A stretch of 64,000 nt of DNA from assembly GCA_963755985.1 (NCBI GenBank), contig CAVWLO010000001.1:186001-250000 (forward strand). The letters run 5' to 3'. This DNA comes from DASXMT01 sp963755985. Its GTDB lineage: Bacteria > Actinomycetota > Acidimicrobiia > Acidimicrobiales > RAAP-2. The position numbers and the translations under genes were made by a program. Positions 26,215-34,836 of the stretch are shown piece after piece (position 1 is the first letter of the stretch; every line of letters begins with the position of its first letter). The notes under the pieces are model-generated. The model worked only from the letters and a program-made list of their open reading frames with translations. It had not been told where the DNA came from and did no database searches.

Positions 26215-26594
26215 CAGAGGGCAACCCTGCTCCTGCGCTTGGATAGCCACGATCGCCCACCGGCGTCGCGATGGTGCTCGTCGACCAGAGCTTCGATCAG
26301 GCGGATCGACAAGTCATCGGGCTCGCCTGGATCATGGCTCTCGTCGGGCTCCGCGCCTCGATCGAGCTCGCAGGCGATAGTGATGGTAGCGCCGTCGAGG
26401 GTGAACTCGAGCCGTACCGTTCCCGATCGGGCCCCGCCCGCCACCGACAAGCAGAGCTCATCGACGGCCAGGCGCAGGTCTTCGATCTCCTCGATGTCGA
26501 AGTCAGCCCGGGCAGCCATGGTGGCCGCCGTGATCCTGGCCAACACCAGCAGGTCGGAACGGACAGGCAGCGACAGTGCGACCGTGTCGCTCAT
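26214..26594 (-). CDS. Anti-sigma factor kinase (RsbW-like)
   Basis: A 126-residue GHKL ATPase with the RsbW N-terminus PVRSDLLVLARITAATMAARADFDIEEIEDLRLAVDELC. The N-box DLRLAVDELC is clear. The G2 region is degenerate (the C-terminal half is DDLSIRLIEALVDEHH). It should hold the sigma factor in unstressed cells and phosphorylate the STAS partner. Overlaps rsbV by ATGA and the sigma gene by one base. Confidence 0.88.
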   Translation of the reverse strand: MSDTVALSLPVRSDLLVLARITAATMAARADFDIEEIEDLRLAVDELCLSVAGGARSGTVRLEFTLDGATITIACELDRGAEPDESHDPGEPDDLSIRLIEALVDEHHRDAGGRSWLSKRRSRVAL

Positions 26595-26932
26595 CCCTGC
26601 AGCGCCTCGTCCAGGGTGGAGAAGATGGGGAACACGCGAATGAGATCGGTGATCTCGAATACCTTGAGGATCCGGGGCTCAGCGATGACCAGCTTCAGGT
26701 CACCTCCCGACTCCCGAACGCGCTTGAACGACCCCACCAGGACTCCGAGCGCGGTCGAGTCCAAGAACGACACCCCAAGGAGGTCCACGACCACCGCGCC
26801 CACTCCTTCTTCCTCGTGAACCGCGAGATGCTCCCGGAGGGCCGGTGCCGTGGCCACGTCGATCTCCCCGACGACCGAGACGACGGGCACCCCACCGGTG
26901 ACCTGCTCGGTGATCTCAAAGGTCAGCTCCAT
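26591..26932 (-). CDS. Anti-anti-sigma factor (STAS, RsbV-like)
   Basis: A 113-residue STAS protein: VSVVGEIDVATAPALREHL, VVDLLGVSFLDSTALGVLVG with the phosphorylatable Ser in DSTA, and the closing VFEITDLIRVFPIF. It releases the sigma factor by binding RsbW when dephosphorylated. ATG 26932 is used; the frame is open to 27064. First gene of the operon, 55 bp below a SigB-like promoter, so the module probably activates itself. Confidence 0.92.
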   Translation of the reverse strand: MELTFEITEQVTGGVPVVSVVGEIDVATAPALREHLAVHEEEGVGAVVVDLLGVSFLDSTALGVLVGSFKRVRESGGDLKLVIAEPRILKVFEITDLIRVFPIFSTLDEALQG

Positions 26933-26986
26933 GGTTTCCTGCCCCTCTCCATTCGACTCTCCATTCGACCCGTGCCCCCGCTCGGT

Positions 26987-27013
26987 ATACCCACCACCGG
27001 CCGCGTCCCACAC
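26987..27013 (-). promoter_or_regulatory. Candidate SigB/SigF-type promoter of the rsbV operon
   Basis: On the minus strand GTGT (27013-27010), exactly 17 bp, then GGGTAT (26992-26987). This fits the SigF/SigB pattern GTTT-N17-GGGTAT at all but one -35 base. It is 55 bp upstream of the rsbV start, the position expected for autoregulation of the module. Confidence 0.62.
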
Positions 27014-27288
27014 CTCAACCGAGCGCCGGCAACCTGTGGTGACCGGCACTGCCCATGGCTGCACTCATCTGGCTGGCGAATGGGCATGGGGTGACTCTTC
27101 CTCATTGGCTGCTGGCTTGTCGAAGGCTATGCCACCTGGGGACCGATACGGTCGTCCGGTGAACTGCGCCGGGCGAGATGGAGGAAACCGAGCAGGCATG
27201 TGGTCGCCGTTCGCCCACAACCAGGGCAAACGCGCCAAAATCGGGTGAACTCGCCGGCTACATTACCGTGACGACGAGCCGGCACCCC

Positions 27289-27828
27289 CTACCGGCCCGG
27301 CCGCTCGAACCGCCCGACCAACGGCAGGACGAACCAGAGCCCGATGAAGACCACGGGCATGACGACGGCCAGGACAGCCAGGACGGCGCCGGAGTCCACC
27401 GTGCTCGCCACCAGCCAGACCGCGGCGGAGATGGCCAGAGCCACGGCGGCCAGACCGCACAGGGCCAGCGCGTTCGACACGGCCAGGAGCCTGCGTTTCA
27501 CGTGCCGGCGGAACACGATCCGGTGGTAGGCCACCGGTGCGGTGAGCAGGGCGGTGGCGCCGGCGGCCAACAGCAGGCTGGCCTGGTAGAGGACGCGTTG
27601 GGCGTGGTCGAGGTGCCCGAATCGGTTGGTGAACGGCAGCGACAGGAGAAATCCGAAGAGGACCTGGACCCCGAGACTGGCCACCCGCAGCTCTTGGAGC
27701 AGCTCACCTACGTTCCGATCGATCCGCTCGTCCTCTGATTCGTTCCGGCCGTCGTCGGCCGGGATCCCGCCGCCCTCGTCCTGGTTCGTCGTCCCCTCGG
27801 CCGGACTGGTGCCCCCCTGGTCGGTCAC
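27289..27828 (-). CDS. DUF6328 family membrane protein
   Basis: A 179-residue protein with a charged, disordered N-terminus (about 1-35), the motif RNVGELLQELRVASLGVQVLFGFLLSLPFTNRF, and four TM segments ending in VMPVVFIGLWFVLPL. The signature is typical of DUF6328, a family I know from actinobacteria without an assigned role. It lies upstream of the stress module on the same strand, separated by about 350 bp, and 15 bp after the DUF72 gene. Confidence 0.82.
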   Translation of the reverse strand: MTDQGGTSPAEGTTNQDEGGGIPADDGRNESEDERIDRNVGELLQELRVASLGVQVLFGFLLSLPFTNRFGHLDHAQRVLYQASLLLAAGATALLTAPVAYHRIVFRRHVKRRLLAVSNALALCGLAAVALAISAAVWLVASTVDSGAVLAVLAVVMPVVFIGLWFVLPLVGRFERPGR

Positions 27829-27843
27829 CTCTGGAAGATACCC

Positions 27844-28677
27844 CTACCGGTCCGGGGGCTCACCTTCCGGGGTTCTGCGCTCCCTCGACCGGGACGGCCC
27901 CGCCCCGGCCACCGGGACCTCCCGGCCCGAGGGGACCCGGGAGGGCTCGAGCCCGACCCGTTCGACGGCCGCAGCGAACCGGTGCGCATCCCGGACGGCG
28001 CACCCCCCGCGGTCGTTGTTGAAATAGACATAGACGTCCTCGGCGGCCGACCACCGATCGGCCAGCCGCTCGGCCCACGACCGCAGGGCCGTGCGGCCGT
28101 AGCACGGTGCGGGCGCGGCCCGTCCCTGGTGCAACCGGAGGTACCCCCAGTCGGTGGTGCGCCACCGTGGGGCGGGGCGGCCGGGCATGTCGCTCAGGCA
28201 GAAAGCGACCCGGCGCCGGGCCAGGAGGCTTGCTGTCTCGTCGGTGAACCACGAGTCGTGGCGAGGCTCGAAGGCGACCCGGGTCCCGTGCGGGAATTGA
28301 TCGAGCGTTTCGGCCAGGGCATCAAGGTCGATGCCGAAGTTGGCCGGGAGCTGGAGGAGCACCGGGCCGAGCTTGGTACCCAGATGCTCGGCCCGGCTCA
28401 TGAGGCGGTGCACCGGCTCCGCGGGATCCCTGAGCCGCCGGATGTGGGTGAGGTACCGGCTGGCCTTCACCGTCACCACGAAGTCCCCGGGTGTCCGGTC
28501 CCTCCAGGACTCGAACGTGGTGGCATCGGGCAGTCGGTAGAAGGCGTTGTTCACCTCGACGGTGCGGAACCGGTCTGCGTAGTGCTCGAGCCAACGGGAT
28601 TGGGCCAGGCCCTCAGGGTAGAAGCGTCCCCGCCAGTCGGCATACTGCCAACCCGAAGTCCCGATGAGGACAGGCAC
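27844..28677 (-). CDS. DUF72 domain-containing protein (YecE-like)
   Basis: A 277-residue DUF72 TIM-barrel protein. It begins IGTSGWQYADWRGRFYPEGL, continues VEVNNAFYRLP, FVVTVKASRYLTHIRRL, LLQLPANF, VAFEPRHDSWF, and ends VYVYFNNDRGGCAVRDAHRF. All conserved family blocks are present. The last ~35 residues are a Pro/Arg-rich tail. The biochemical role is unproven; an endonuclease link has been suggested for other members. Probably co-transcribed with DUF6328 (15 bp). Confidence 0.9.
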   Translation of the reverse strand: MPVLIGTSGWQYADWRGRFYPEGLAQSRWLEHYADRFRTVEVNNAFYRLPDATTFESWRDRTPGDFVVTVKASRYLTHIRRLRDPAEPVHRLMSRAEHLGTKLGPVLLQLPANFGIDLDALAETLDQFPHGTRVAFEPRHDSWFTDETASLLARRRVAFCLSDMPGRPAPRWRTTDWGYLRLHQGRAAPAPCYGRTALRSWAERLADRWSAAEDVYVYFNNDRGGCAVRDAHRFAAAVERVGLEPSRVPSGREVPVAGAGPSRSRERRTPEGEPPDR

Positions 28678-28730
28678 CGCCGACCGCTCCGCCCAGTCGG
28701 CTCAGTCGCCTCGGCCCGGTCGCACCGGCC

Positions 28731-29813
28731 TCACGGCTTGGGCCGGGAAAGGAGGTGCAACGGCCCGGGGGCGCCCTGGTGGCGGCCCGGGGAGCGCTCG
28801 GCGACCCGGTCGCCGACCAGGGCGAAGAAGGCGGCATTGGCGGCCGACCGGTAGCGGGCGCCGCGGACCACCCCGGCCGCCCACCACGGGTCAGAGGACA
28901 GGGGGCGCACCACCTGGTCGAGCCAGGCCTTGCCATGGCGCGGATCGGCCTCGGCGTGCTCCTGATAGAAGGCCAGTGCATCCTGGCTGGCGCCGAGCCG
29001 GCGCAATCCCTGGACCACCTTGCGACAGCGCGGCCCGGCTTGGAGCTCGATGAGGCCCAGCGCACCGACCAACTCCGGCTGTCGTTGGCGGTTGGTGGCG
29101 AACACGGTGAGCAACGACAACCGGTCCAGTGCTTCGATGGGCAACAAGGCGCGGGGGGTCGAGCCCAGCCCGACCGCGGTGCCCATTCGCCTCTGGAGTT
29201 CGGTGTGAACGGCAGAGAGGGACCCTCGTCCCATCTCGTCCCAGTAGTTCCTGGCCATCTCGAGTTTCGGCTCGCCGATCAGCCCGATCTGGCCGATGGC
29301 CACCAGGTCGTCAAAGCTACCGTCGGGGCCACCTTCCATCTCCAGGAAGGACCGGAGTCCGGGCCAGCCGGCCGACGTGGCTACCCACCGGTAGACGGGC
29401 GGGACCAGATCGCCGGCCGCGAGCGCGCGGATCGCAGCCACGGCCTGGTCTCCCCCGGTGACCGTCCCGCCCTCTGCTCGGGCGCCAACCCGGTCGATCA
29501 ACGCCGCCTCGAGACGGACCTTCAGTGCCACCACGGCCGGGTGGTACTGGTGGCCAGCCGCACCACGCACGGTGTCGACCGGCGCCACGAACAGATCGTG
29601 GATCGCGGCCAGGGTCAGTGCGCCATCGCGTGCATCGACCGGTTCGGCCTCGACGAGCTGGTCGAGCGACTCGGATCCTGCGGCCAGCGATCGTTCGAGC
29701 CGGGACGCCAGCCGAGTCCCGGGGGCCGGTCGTGGCGCTGGTGCCGGTGCGGGGGAGGCGGCGAGCATGCCCTCACGATGCCCGGTGCCCGTCGCGCCTA
29801 AACGCCGCGTCAC
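28731..29813 (-). CDS. Iron-containing redox enzyme (haem-oxygenase-like fold)
   Basis: A 360-residue protein of the haem-oxygenase-like diiron oxidase/oxygenase type. After a Pro/Ala-rich leader the helical core has FLEMEGGPDGSFDDLVAIGQIGLIGEPKLEMARNYWDEMGRG. A second half follows with ALGLIELQAGPRCRKVVQGLRRLG and YQEHAEADPRHGKAWLDQV. The E/H/D/H residues in those two blocks are the likely metal ligands. Family members oxidise amino acids or fatty acids; the substrate here is unknown. An ATG 45 bp inside (29768) is an equally good start. Confidence 0.75.
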   Translation of the reverse strand: MTRRLGATGTGHREGMLAASPAPAPAPRPAPGTRLASRLERSLAAGSESLDQLVEAEPVDARDGALTLAAIHDLFVAPVDTVRGAAGHQYHPAVVALKVRLEAALIDRVGARAEGGTVTGGDQAVAAIRALAAGDLVPPVYRWVATSAGWPGLRSFLEMEGGPDGSFDDLVAIGQIGLIGEPKLEMARNYWDEMGRGSLSAVHTELQRRMGTAVGLGSTPRALLPIEALDRLSLLTVFATNRQRQPELVGALGLIELQAGPRCRKVVQGLRRLGASQDALAFYQEHAEADPRHGKAWLDQVVRPLSSDPWWAAGVVRGARYRSAANAAFFALVGDRVAERSPGRHQGAPGPLHLLSRPKP

Positions 29814-29996
29814 GAGGCGGGTTCAGCGCAAGCTGGTCGGGTTCTGGACATGGTCATCAGTCACGAAACGGGAGAGTCCCGCGGCCCCTCGATCACAGGC
29901 TGGGCATGACGGGGGACGTGGCATCAGCGTAGGCCAAACCGGGCGCAGAACGGACAGCCGGGACCGGCGGGGCCGAAGTGGGGACATGATGGTCGC

Positions 29997-30203
29997 GTGC
30001 ACGATGTCCCCATCACCGATGACATGATCCGGTTGGGCCAGTTCCTCAAGCTGGCCGATCTCATCGAGTCAGGATCGGATGCCCGGATCCTGCTCCAGGA
30101 CGGTTCCGTCCTCGTCAACGGCGAGCCGGAGCGCCGTCGGGGCCGCCAGCTGCATCGGGGCGACGTGGTCACCGTCCACGATCATCGGGTGCGCGTGGCC
30201 TGA
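29997..30203 (+). CDS. Small S4-domain RNA-binding protein (YaaA/RlbA-like)
   Basis: A 68-residue stand-alone S4 domain: IRLGQFLKLADLIESGSDARILLQDGSVLVNGEPERRRGRQLHRGDVV. It covers the whole protein and is the usual length of YaaA/YbcJ-type proteins thought to act on rRNA or ribosome assembly. Start is GTG 29997. In this genome it is not next to recF/dnaA, so it is more like the YbcJ variant. Confidence 0.88.
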   Translation: MHDVPITDDMIRLGQFLKLADLIESGSDARILLQDGSVLVNGEPERRRGRQLHRGDVVTVHDHRVRVA

Positions 30204-30219
30204 GCCGCTCGGGCCGGTG

Positions 30220-30642
30220 TCAGCGATAGCCCTGGGCCACGTGTTCGATCCACCAAGCTGGCGCACCGTTCATCAGCGTCTGCATGTCCCAGTAGTCCCA
30301 CCACCGCGCGATCGAGCCGTCTCGTAGCTCTTGGACCGAGACGAACGGGAGCGTGACCACCTCGCCGGTGTGCCAATGCCAGGTCTCGGCGTGTTCGGTC
30401 ACCACGGTGCCGCCCTCGGCCACCATCAGCCGGAGGTCGTGCTCGTACTGGCTGATGGGCTCGAGGCCCAACCGCAACCGGGCCAGGATCTGCTCGGGCC
30501 CGGTGGCGACCTCGTCTGTCGGCGTGGGCACGTCGGTATATTCCGAGCCGGCGGTGAAGAACCCTGCGACCCGGTCCCAGTCGCGCTGGTACAGGGCCTC
30601 CCAAAAGTCGGTCACCACCTTCCGGTTCGTCTCGGCGGTCAT
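30220..30642 (-). CDS. SnoaL-like / limonene-epoxide-hydrolase-type NTF2 protein
   Basis: A 140-residue NTF2-fold protein: VVTDFWEALYQRDWDRVAGFF, YTDVPTP, RLRLGLEPISQYEHDLRLMVAEGGTVVTEHAETWHWHTGEVVTLPFVSVQELRDGSIARWWDYWD. The TEHAETW and RWWDYWD blocks are the core strands shared with nuclear-transport-factor-like hydrolases and isomerases. The frame runs on upstream to 31692 with no similarity, so ATG 30642 is the start. Divergent from the SDR (75 bp). Confidence 0.85.
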   Translation of the reverse strand: MTAETNRKVVTDFWEALYQRDWDRVAGFFTAGSEYTDVPTPTDEVATGPEQILARLRLGLEPISQYEHDLRLMVAEGGTVVTEHAETWHWHTGEVVTLPFVSVQELRDGSIARWWDYWDMQTLMNGAPAWWIEHVAQGYR

Positions 30643-30717
30643 CGTCGCTCCTCGTCGTGGTCGGCGATCGATCGTACGCTCGTCACGTCCCTCTTGTCCT
30701 TCCCTACACTCGTCGGC

Positions 30718-31506
30718 ATGCGCGTTCTGATCACCGGGGCGGCCCGGGCCATCGGCGCGGCCACGGCCACTCATCTCACCGCCCGTGGCCACCATGTGGT
30801 GGCGACGGCCCGGGACGCCAAGCTCCTCGAGACGGTCGACGCCTCCCAACGAATAGAGCTCGATGTCCGGGACGAGGCGTCGATCCGACGGGCATTCGCC
30901 GCCTGCGGCGAGCTCGACGCCATCGTCAACAATGCCGGCATCTCCACCAAGGGGCCCCTGGAGGACTATCCGCTCCGAGCCCTCCAGGACGCCCTCGACA
31001 CCAATGCCATCGGCCCGCTCCGACTCCTGCAGCCCGTCCTCCCCTCGTGGCGAGCCCGCGGCCGCGGTGTGATCGTCAACGTCAGCTCGGTGCAGGGGCG
31101 CATCCCCACCCCGCTGGAGGGTGCCTACGCCGCCTCCAAACACGCCCTGGAGGCGATGTCCGAGACCCTCCACTACGAACTGGGCCACTTCGGGATCCGC
31201 GTGGTCATCGTGGAACCGGGCTATGTCGCGCCGGGAATGAAGGACGTCGGTGAACACCAGGGTCCCGGTGCCTACCGCGAGCTCTGGGAACAGTGGGACA
31301 GCGTCGCCGCCACCGTGACCGGGCCGTCCGGGCGCTCGGAACCGGCCCTCGTGGCCGTGGCCATCGCCGATGCGCTGGAGGACCCGGGGACGCCGCTCCG
31401 GGTGGAGGTGGGCGCCGACGCCGAGATGGTCCTGGCCCTGCGCCGGGAGCTCGACGATGCCTCGTTCGAAGCGACCATGCGAGCGACGCTCGGCCTCACG
31501 TGGTGA
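30718..31506 (+). CDS. SDR family oxidoreductase
   Basis: A 262-residue SDR with TGAARAIGAATATHL (about 6-20), NNAGIS (about 75-80), NVSSVQGRIP and YAASKHALEAMSETL (Tyr and Lys of the active site). ATG 30718 is used because the Rossmann strand begins two residues later. Its TGA overlaps the GTG of the following alpha-glucosidase (GTGA), an unusual coupling of two unrelated enzyme types. Confidence 0.9.
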   Translation: MRVLITGAARAIGAATATHLTARGHHVVATARDAKLLETVDASQRIELDVRDEASIRRAFAACGELDAIVNNAGISTKGPLEDYPLRALQDALDTNAIGPLRLLQPVLPSWRARGRGVIVNVSSVQGRIPTPLEGAYAASKHALEAMSETLHYELGHFGIRVVIVEPGYVAPGMKDVGEHQGPGAYRELWEQWDSVAATVTGPSGRSEPALVAVAIADALEDPGTPLRVEVGADAEMVLALRRELDDASFEATMRATLGLTW

Positions 31507-33239
31507 GCTCGCGGCCCTCGCCGTCCGGGTCGCGGTCCGGGTCGCAGCCCTGGTGGAGGGGCGCCACCGTCTATCAGATCTACCCTCGTTCGTTCGCCGA
31601 CTCCGGGGGCGACGGTATCGGCGACCTCCCCGGCATCCGGGCCCGGCTGGCCGACCTGGCCTGGCTCGGGATCGACGCCATCTGGCTCTCACCCTTTTAT
31701 CCCTCCCCCATGGTCGACTTCGGCTACGACGTCAGCGACTACTGCGACGTGGACCCCCTGTTCGGCACGCTCGCCGACTTCGACGGGTTGGTGGCCGACG
31801 CGCACGCCCTCGGGATCCGGGTGATCATCGACTGGGTCCCCAATCACACCTCCGATGCCCATCCGTGGTTCGCCGACGCCCGATCGGGCCGAGACAGCGC
31901 CCGTCGGAACTGGTACGTCTGGCGCGATCCCGCCCCAGACGGCGGACCTCCCAACAACTGGGCGGCGGCCTTCGAGGCCGGCGCCCCGGCATGGACCTTC
32001 GACGCCGGATCCGGGCAGTGGTATCTGCATCTCTTCGAAGCGGCCCAGCCCGACCTCAACTGGGACGAGCCCGACGTCGAGAAGGCCATGCACGACGTGC
32101 TGCGATTCTGGCTCGACCGGGGTGTGGACGGGATCCGGGCGGACGTCATCCACTGCATCGGCAAGGACCCGGCCCTGCCCGACGATCCCCCCGAGGTGGC
32201 CGGCATCCCCCACTCGGCCCTCAACGACGTGGCCGTCACCCACGGACGGGTGCGCCACATCCGGGACCTGGTCGATGCCTATCCGGGCGACCGGGTGGTG
32301 GTGGGCGAGGTCTACCTCCTCTCGAGTGCCGCCGTCGCCACCTACTACGGGAACGGCGACGAGCTCCATATGTCGTTCAACTTCCCCCCGCTCTACGCCC
32401 GATGGGAGGCCTCGGCGTGGCGCCGGTGCCTCGAGGACACGACGAGCGCCTTCGATCCCCGCCACGCCTGGCCGACCTGGGTGCTGTCCAACCACGACAA
32501 CCCACGCCACCGGTCGCGTTACGACCTCGGGGCCGCGTGGTCGGGGGAGGACGATGCCACCCGAGGGCGCCGGAGCGAGGCCCGGGCGCGCGCGGCCGCC
32601 GTGCTCCTCATGACCCTTCGGGGAACCCCCTTCGTGTTCCAGGGCGAGGAGCTGGGCCTTATCGATGCGGTCGTCCCCCCCGAGCGGCGGGTCGACCCGG
32701 GCGGGCGCGACGGGTGTCGGGCGCCGATCCCATGGGATGGGTCGACCTCCCACGGGTGGCCGGTCGACGATGGCGGCTCGACCTGGCTCCCCTTCCCGCC
32801 CGAGTCGGCGTCCCGGAACTACTCGGCCCAGCGTGAGAACCCGGGCTCGGTTCTCCATCTGTACCGCCGGCTCCTCCAGCTCAGGAAGGCCGCACCGGCA
32901 CTCAGGTGGGGCGGCCACGAACTGTTGGCCGCCCCCGAGGGCGTGCTCGCCTACGGTCGGGCCGACGGGGACGGGCGCTGGACCGTCCTGGTGAACTTCA
33001 CCGATGGCGTCGTCGGCATCGACGATCCCGGTGCCGGTGTTGCGCACGACGCCGCATCTCCGGTCGTCGAGGTGGCCAGCGACCGAACCGGTGAGGGAAG
33101 TCCGTTCTCGGGCCGACTGCTCCCCGATCAGGCGGTCGTGCTCCGGGCCGCATCGAGCGGCGGGTCCGTGTCCACCCGACCCGGTTCCGGCCGGGCCGCG
33201 TCAAGCGTCGGCTCCTCTGGTGCCCTCCTCTCGAACTGA
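31503..33239 (+). CDS. GH13 alpha-glucosidase (alpha-amylase family)
   Basis: A 578-residue cytosolic glycoside hydrolase family 13 enzyme resembling oligo-1,6-/alpha-glucosidases. Start GTG 31503. The conserved regions are DWVPNHTSD (about 110-118), GIRADVIH with nucleophile Asp214, GEVYLL with acid Glu269, and LSNHDNPRH with Asp332. It hydrolyses maltooligosaccharides, isomaltose or possibly sucrose/trehalose-type substrates. No signal peptide is visible. Its last 112 bp overlap the convergent DUF2127 gene. Coupled to the SDR upstream. Confidence 0.92.
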   Translation: MSSRPSPSGSRSGSQPWWRGATVYQIYPRSFADSGGDGIGDLPGIRARLADLAWLGIDAIWLSPFYPSPMVDFGYDVSDYCDVDPLFGTLADFDGLVADAHALGIRVIIDWVPNHTSDAHPWFADARSGRDSARRNWYVWRDPAPDGGPPNNWAAAFEAGAPAWTFDAGSGQWYLHLFEAAQPDLNWDEPDVEKAMHDVLRFWLDRGVDGIRADVIHCIGKDPALPDDPPEVAGIPHSALNDVAVTHGRVRHIRDLVDAYPGDRVVVGEVYLLSSAAVATYYGNGDELHMSFNFPPLYARWEASAWRRCLEDTTSAFDPRHAWPTWVLSNHDNPRHRSRYDLGAAWSGEDDATRGRRSEARARAAAVLLMTLRGTPFVFQGEELGLIDAVVPPERRVDPGGRDGCRAPIPWDGSTSHGWPVDDGGSTWLPFPPESASRNYSAQRENPGSVLHLYRRLLQLRKAAPALRWGGHELLAAPEGVLAYGRADGDGRWTVLVNFTDGVVGIDDPGAGVAHDAASPVVEVASDRTGEGSPFSGRLLPDQAVVLRAASSGGSVSTRPGSGRAASSVGSSGALLSN

Positions 33240-34045
33240 CCCGGTCGGAATCCGGGGGTCGCACGCTCGACGGCCTCCCACCCACTGAGGCGGTGGCGAC
33301 GCTCGTGTTCGGCCCGATGGCCGCCTCGGAGCCCGAAGAGCCGCTTGGCCCAGAGCAGGTACACGACGACAGCGACGTTGATCACCAGGGTGATCACCTT
33401 GAAGGCGCTGACCCCGTGCACGATCTCATAGACCTCGAGCGGAACGAACAGGGTCGTGGCCACGAAGGTCAGGTACTCCGCCCATCGCTTGGCCATCCAC
33501 AGCCCGACCATCTCCGTCGCCTCGAGAGCCGCATAGAGAGCCAGGACGATGCCGAGCTCGTACAGATGGGTCGGCGTGTACCGGAAGACGTTTTTCAGGT
33601 GGCCCAGGATGCCGCGGAGATGGATCGAAGCCGGGTCACCCCCGGAGAGATCGTTCATCAGGCGGGTGTAGTCATGTTGGAACGCGGTCTGATGGCGGCT
33701 GAAGATGAAGAACAACACGGCCAGTGATCCGAAGACGAGGACGTGGATGGCCCGGTCGACGGCGATCAGCCGGAGCACGTACCGGTCGCGGAGCAACGGT
33801 CCTCGATCAGGGAGGGTGATCTCGTCGCGGCCCGGGACCGAGGCCCGGGTCGGGTGCTCCGGATACGCCTGGGGGACCCAGGCGTCGCAGCGCAGGCATC
33901 GGTACCAGCGCAAGCCGCCGGACTCCCGCACGAGCAACGTGTCGGTCGCCGTCACCTCGGTCGCGTCGGTGCCGACGAGGACATGGCCCCGCCACGAACA
34001 GGTCAGCAGCTCGTAGCGGTTCTGGGGGGTCCTCCGTCGGGCCAC
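33128..34045 (-). CDS. DUF2127 membrane protein with N-terminal Cys motif
   Basis: A 305-residue protein. The N-terminal ~75 residues are soluble, with CSWRGH and YRCLRCDAWVP (a CxxC, possible zinc site). Then four TM segments of DUF2127 type follow, including RLIAVDRAIHVLVFGSLAVLFF, YELGIVLALYAALEATEMVGLWMAKRWAEYLTFVATTLFVPLEVYEI and VINVAVVVYLLWAKRLFG. A disordered charged tail lies antisense to the end of the alpha-glucosidase gene. Function unknown. Confidence 0.82.
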   Translation of the reverse strand: MARRRTPQNRYELLTCSWRGHVLVGTDATEVTATDTLLVRESGGLRWYRCLRCDAWVPQAYPEHPTRASVPGRDEITLPDRGPLLRDRYVLRLIAVDRAIHVLVFGSLAVLFFIFSRHQTAFQHDYTRLMNDLSGGDPASIHLRGILGHLKNVFRYTPTHLYELGIVLALYAALEATEMVGLWMAKRWAEYLTFVATTLFVPLEVYEIVHGVSAFKVITLVINVAVVVYLLWAKRLFGLRGGHRAEHERRHRLSGWEAVERATPGFRPGQFERRAPEEPTLDAARPEPGRVDTDPPLDAARSTTA

Positions 34046-34089
34046 GCCCTACGATAGGCGGAGGGCGCCCGGGTCAGGGCCTCACCCGC

Positions 34090-34704
34090 TCAGCCGGCTT
34101 CGGCCGGTGCGGCCCGCAGCCGGCGGTGCTCGAGCACCTCGTCGACCATGCCGTACTCGATAGCCTCGGTGGCGCCGAGGATGTAGTCCCGGTCGGTGTC
34201 GGCGACGATGCGGTCGATGGGCTGACCGGTGTGATGGGCCAGGATCTGCTCGATCCGCCCGCGGAGGAAGGCGATCTCCCGCGCCTGGTTCTCGATGTCG
34301 ATCGACTGGCCCTGGGCCCCGCCGTGGGGTTGATGGATCAAGATCCGGGAATTGGGCAGCGCGTACCGCTTGCCGGCAGAGCCGCCGGCCAGGAGCACGG
34401 CGCCACCGGAGGCAGCCATGCCCAGGCACACGGTGGACACGTCGGGACGGATGATCTGCATCGTGTCGTAGATGGCGAACGTCGAGGTGACCGACCCTCC
34501 CGGGCTGTTGATGTACAACGAGATGTCCTTGTCGGGGTCCTCGGCCGCGAGGTGCAGGAGCTGCGCGGTCAACAGGCCGGCGCTGTCGTCGTTGATCTCG
34601 GTGGTGAGCATGACGACTCGGTCCTTGAGCAGCCGGGAGTAGATGTCGTAGGCCCGCTCACCGCGGGGCGACTGCTCGATGACGGTTGGGACCAGGTAGC
34701 CCAT
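34090..34704 (-). CDS. clpP: ATP-dependent Clp protease proteolytic subunit
   Basis: A 204-residue ClpP with a full Ser-His-Asp triad: Ser99 in GMAASGGA (Met is usual after the Ser), His124 in LIHQPHGG, and Asp173 in TDRDYIL. YINSPGGSVTSTFAIYDTM forms the oxyanion loop. It self-assembles into a barrel and degrades substrates fed by ClpX/ClpC. Here it is a solitary clpP, not adjacent to clpX, tig or a second clpP, so it is probably an accessory copy. It is divergent from AHSA1/ArsR, with a TGCAAC-N6-GTTGCA dyad 40 bp upstream. Confidence 0.93.
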   Translation of the reverse strand: MGYLVPTVIEQSPRGERAYDIYSRLLKDRVVMLTTEINDDSAGLLTAQLLHLAAEDPDKDISLYINSPGGSVTSTFAIYDTMQIIRPDVSTVCLGMAASGGAVLLAGGSAGKRYALPNSRILIHQPHGGAQGQSIDIENQAREIAFLRGRIEQILAHHTGQPIDRIVADTDRDYILGATEAIEYGMVDEVLEHRRLRAAPAEAG

Positions 34705-34743
34705 GGCGACCTCCTCGGTGTTGGCATCGGTTCGGCGGCTAAT

Positions 34744-34805
34744 CTGCAACTCACTGGTTGCAGGTTAGGCATGGGCGGCCCAGTTGTGCAACCCTGGAGT
34801 TGCAC
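34744..34805. promoter_or_regulatory. Twin TGCAAC-N6-GTTGCA operators in a divergent promoter
   Basis: Two dyads, CTGCAAC-TCACTG-GTTGCAG (34744-34763) and GTGCAAC-CCTGGA-GTTGCAC (34786-34805), have 7-bp perfect arms and start exactly 42 bp apart, about four helical turns. They sit between clpP (minus) and the AHSA1-like gene (plus). The second covers a possible -35/-10 pair TTGTGC-N17-GATAGC. The ArsR encoded downstream is the natural candidate binder. Confidence 0.75.
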
Positions 34806-34836
34806 GGATAGCCACACCCAGCCGGAGGAGACCCGC

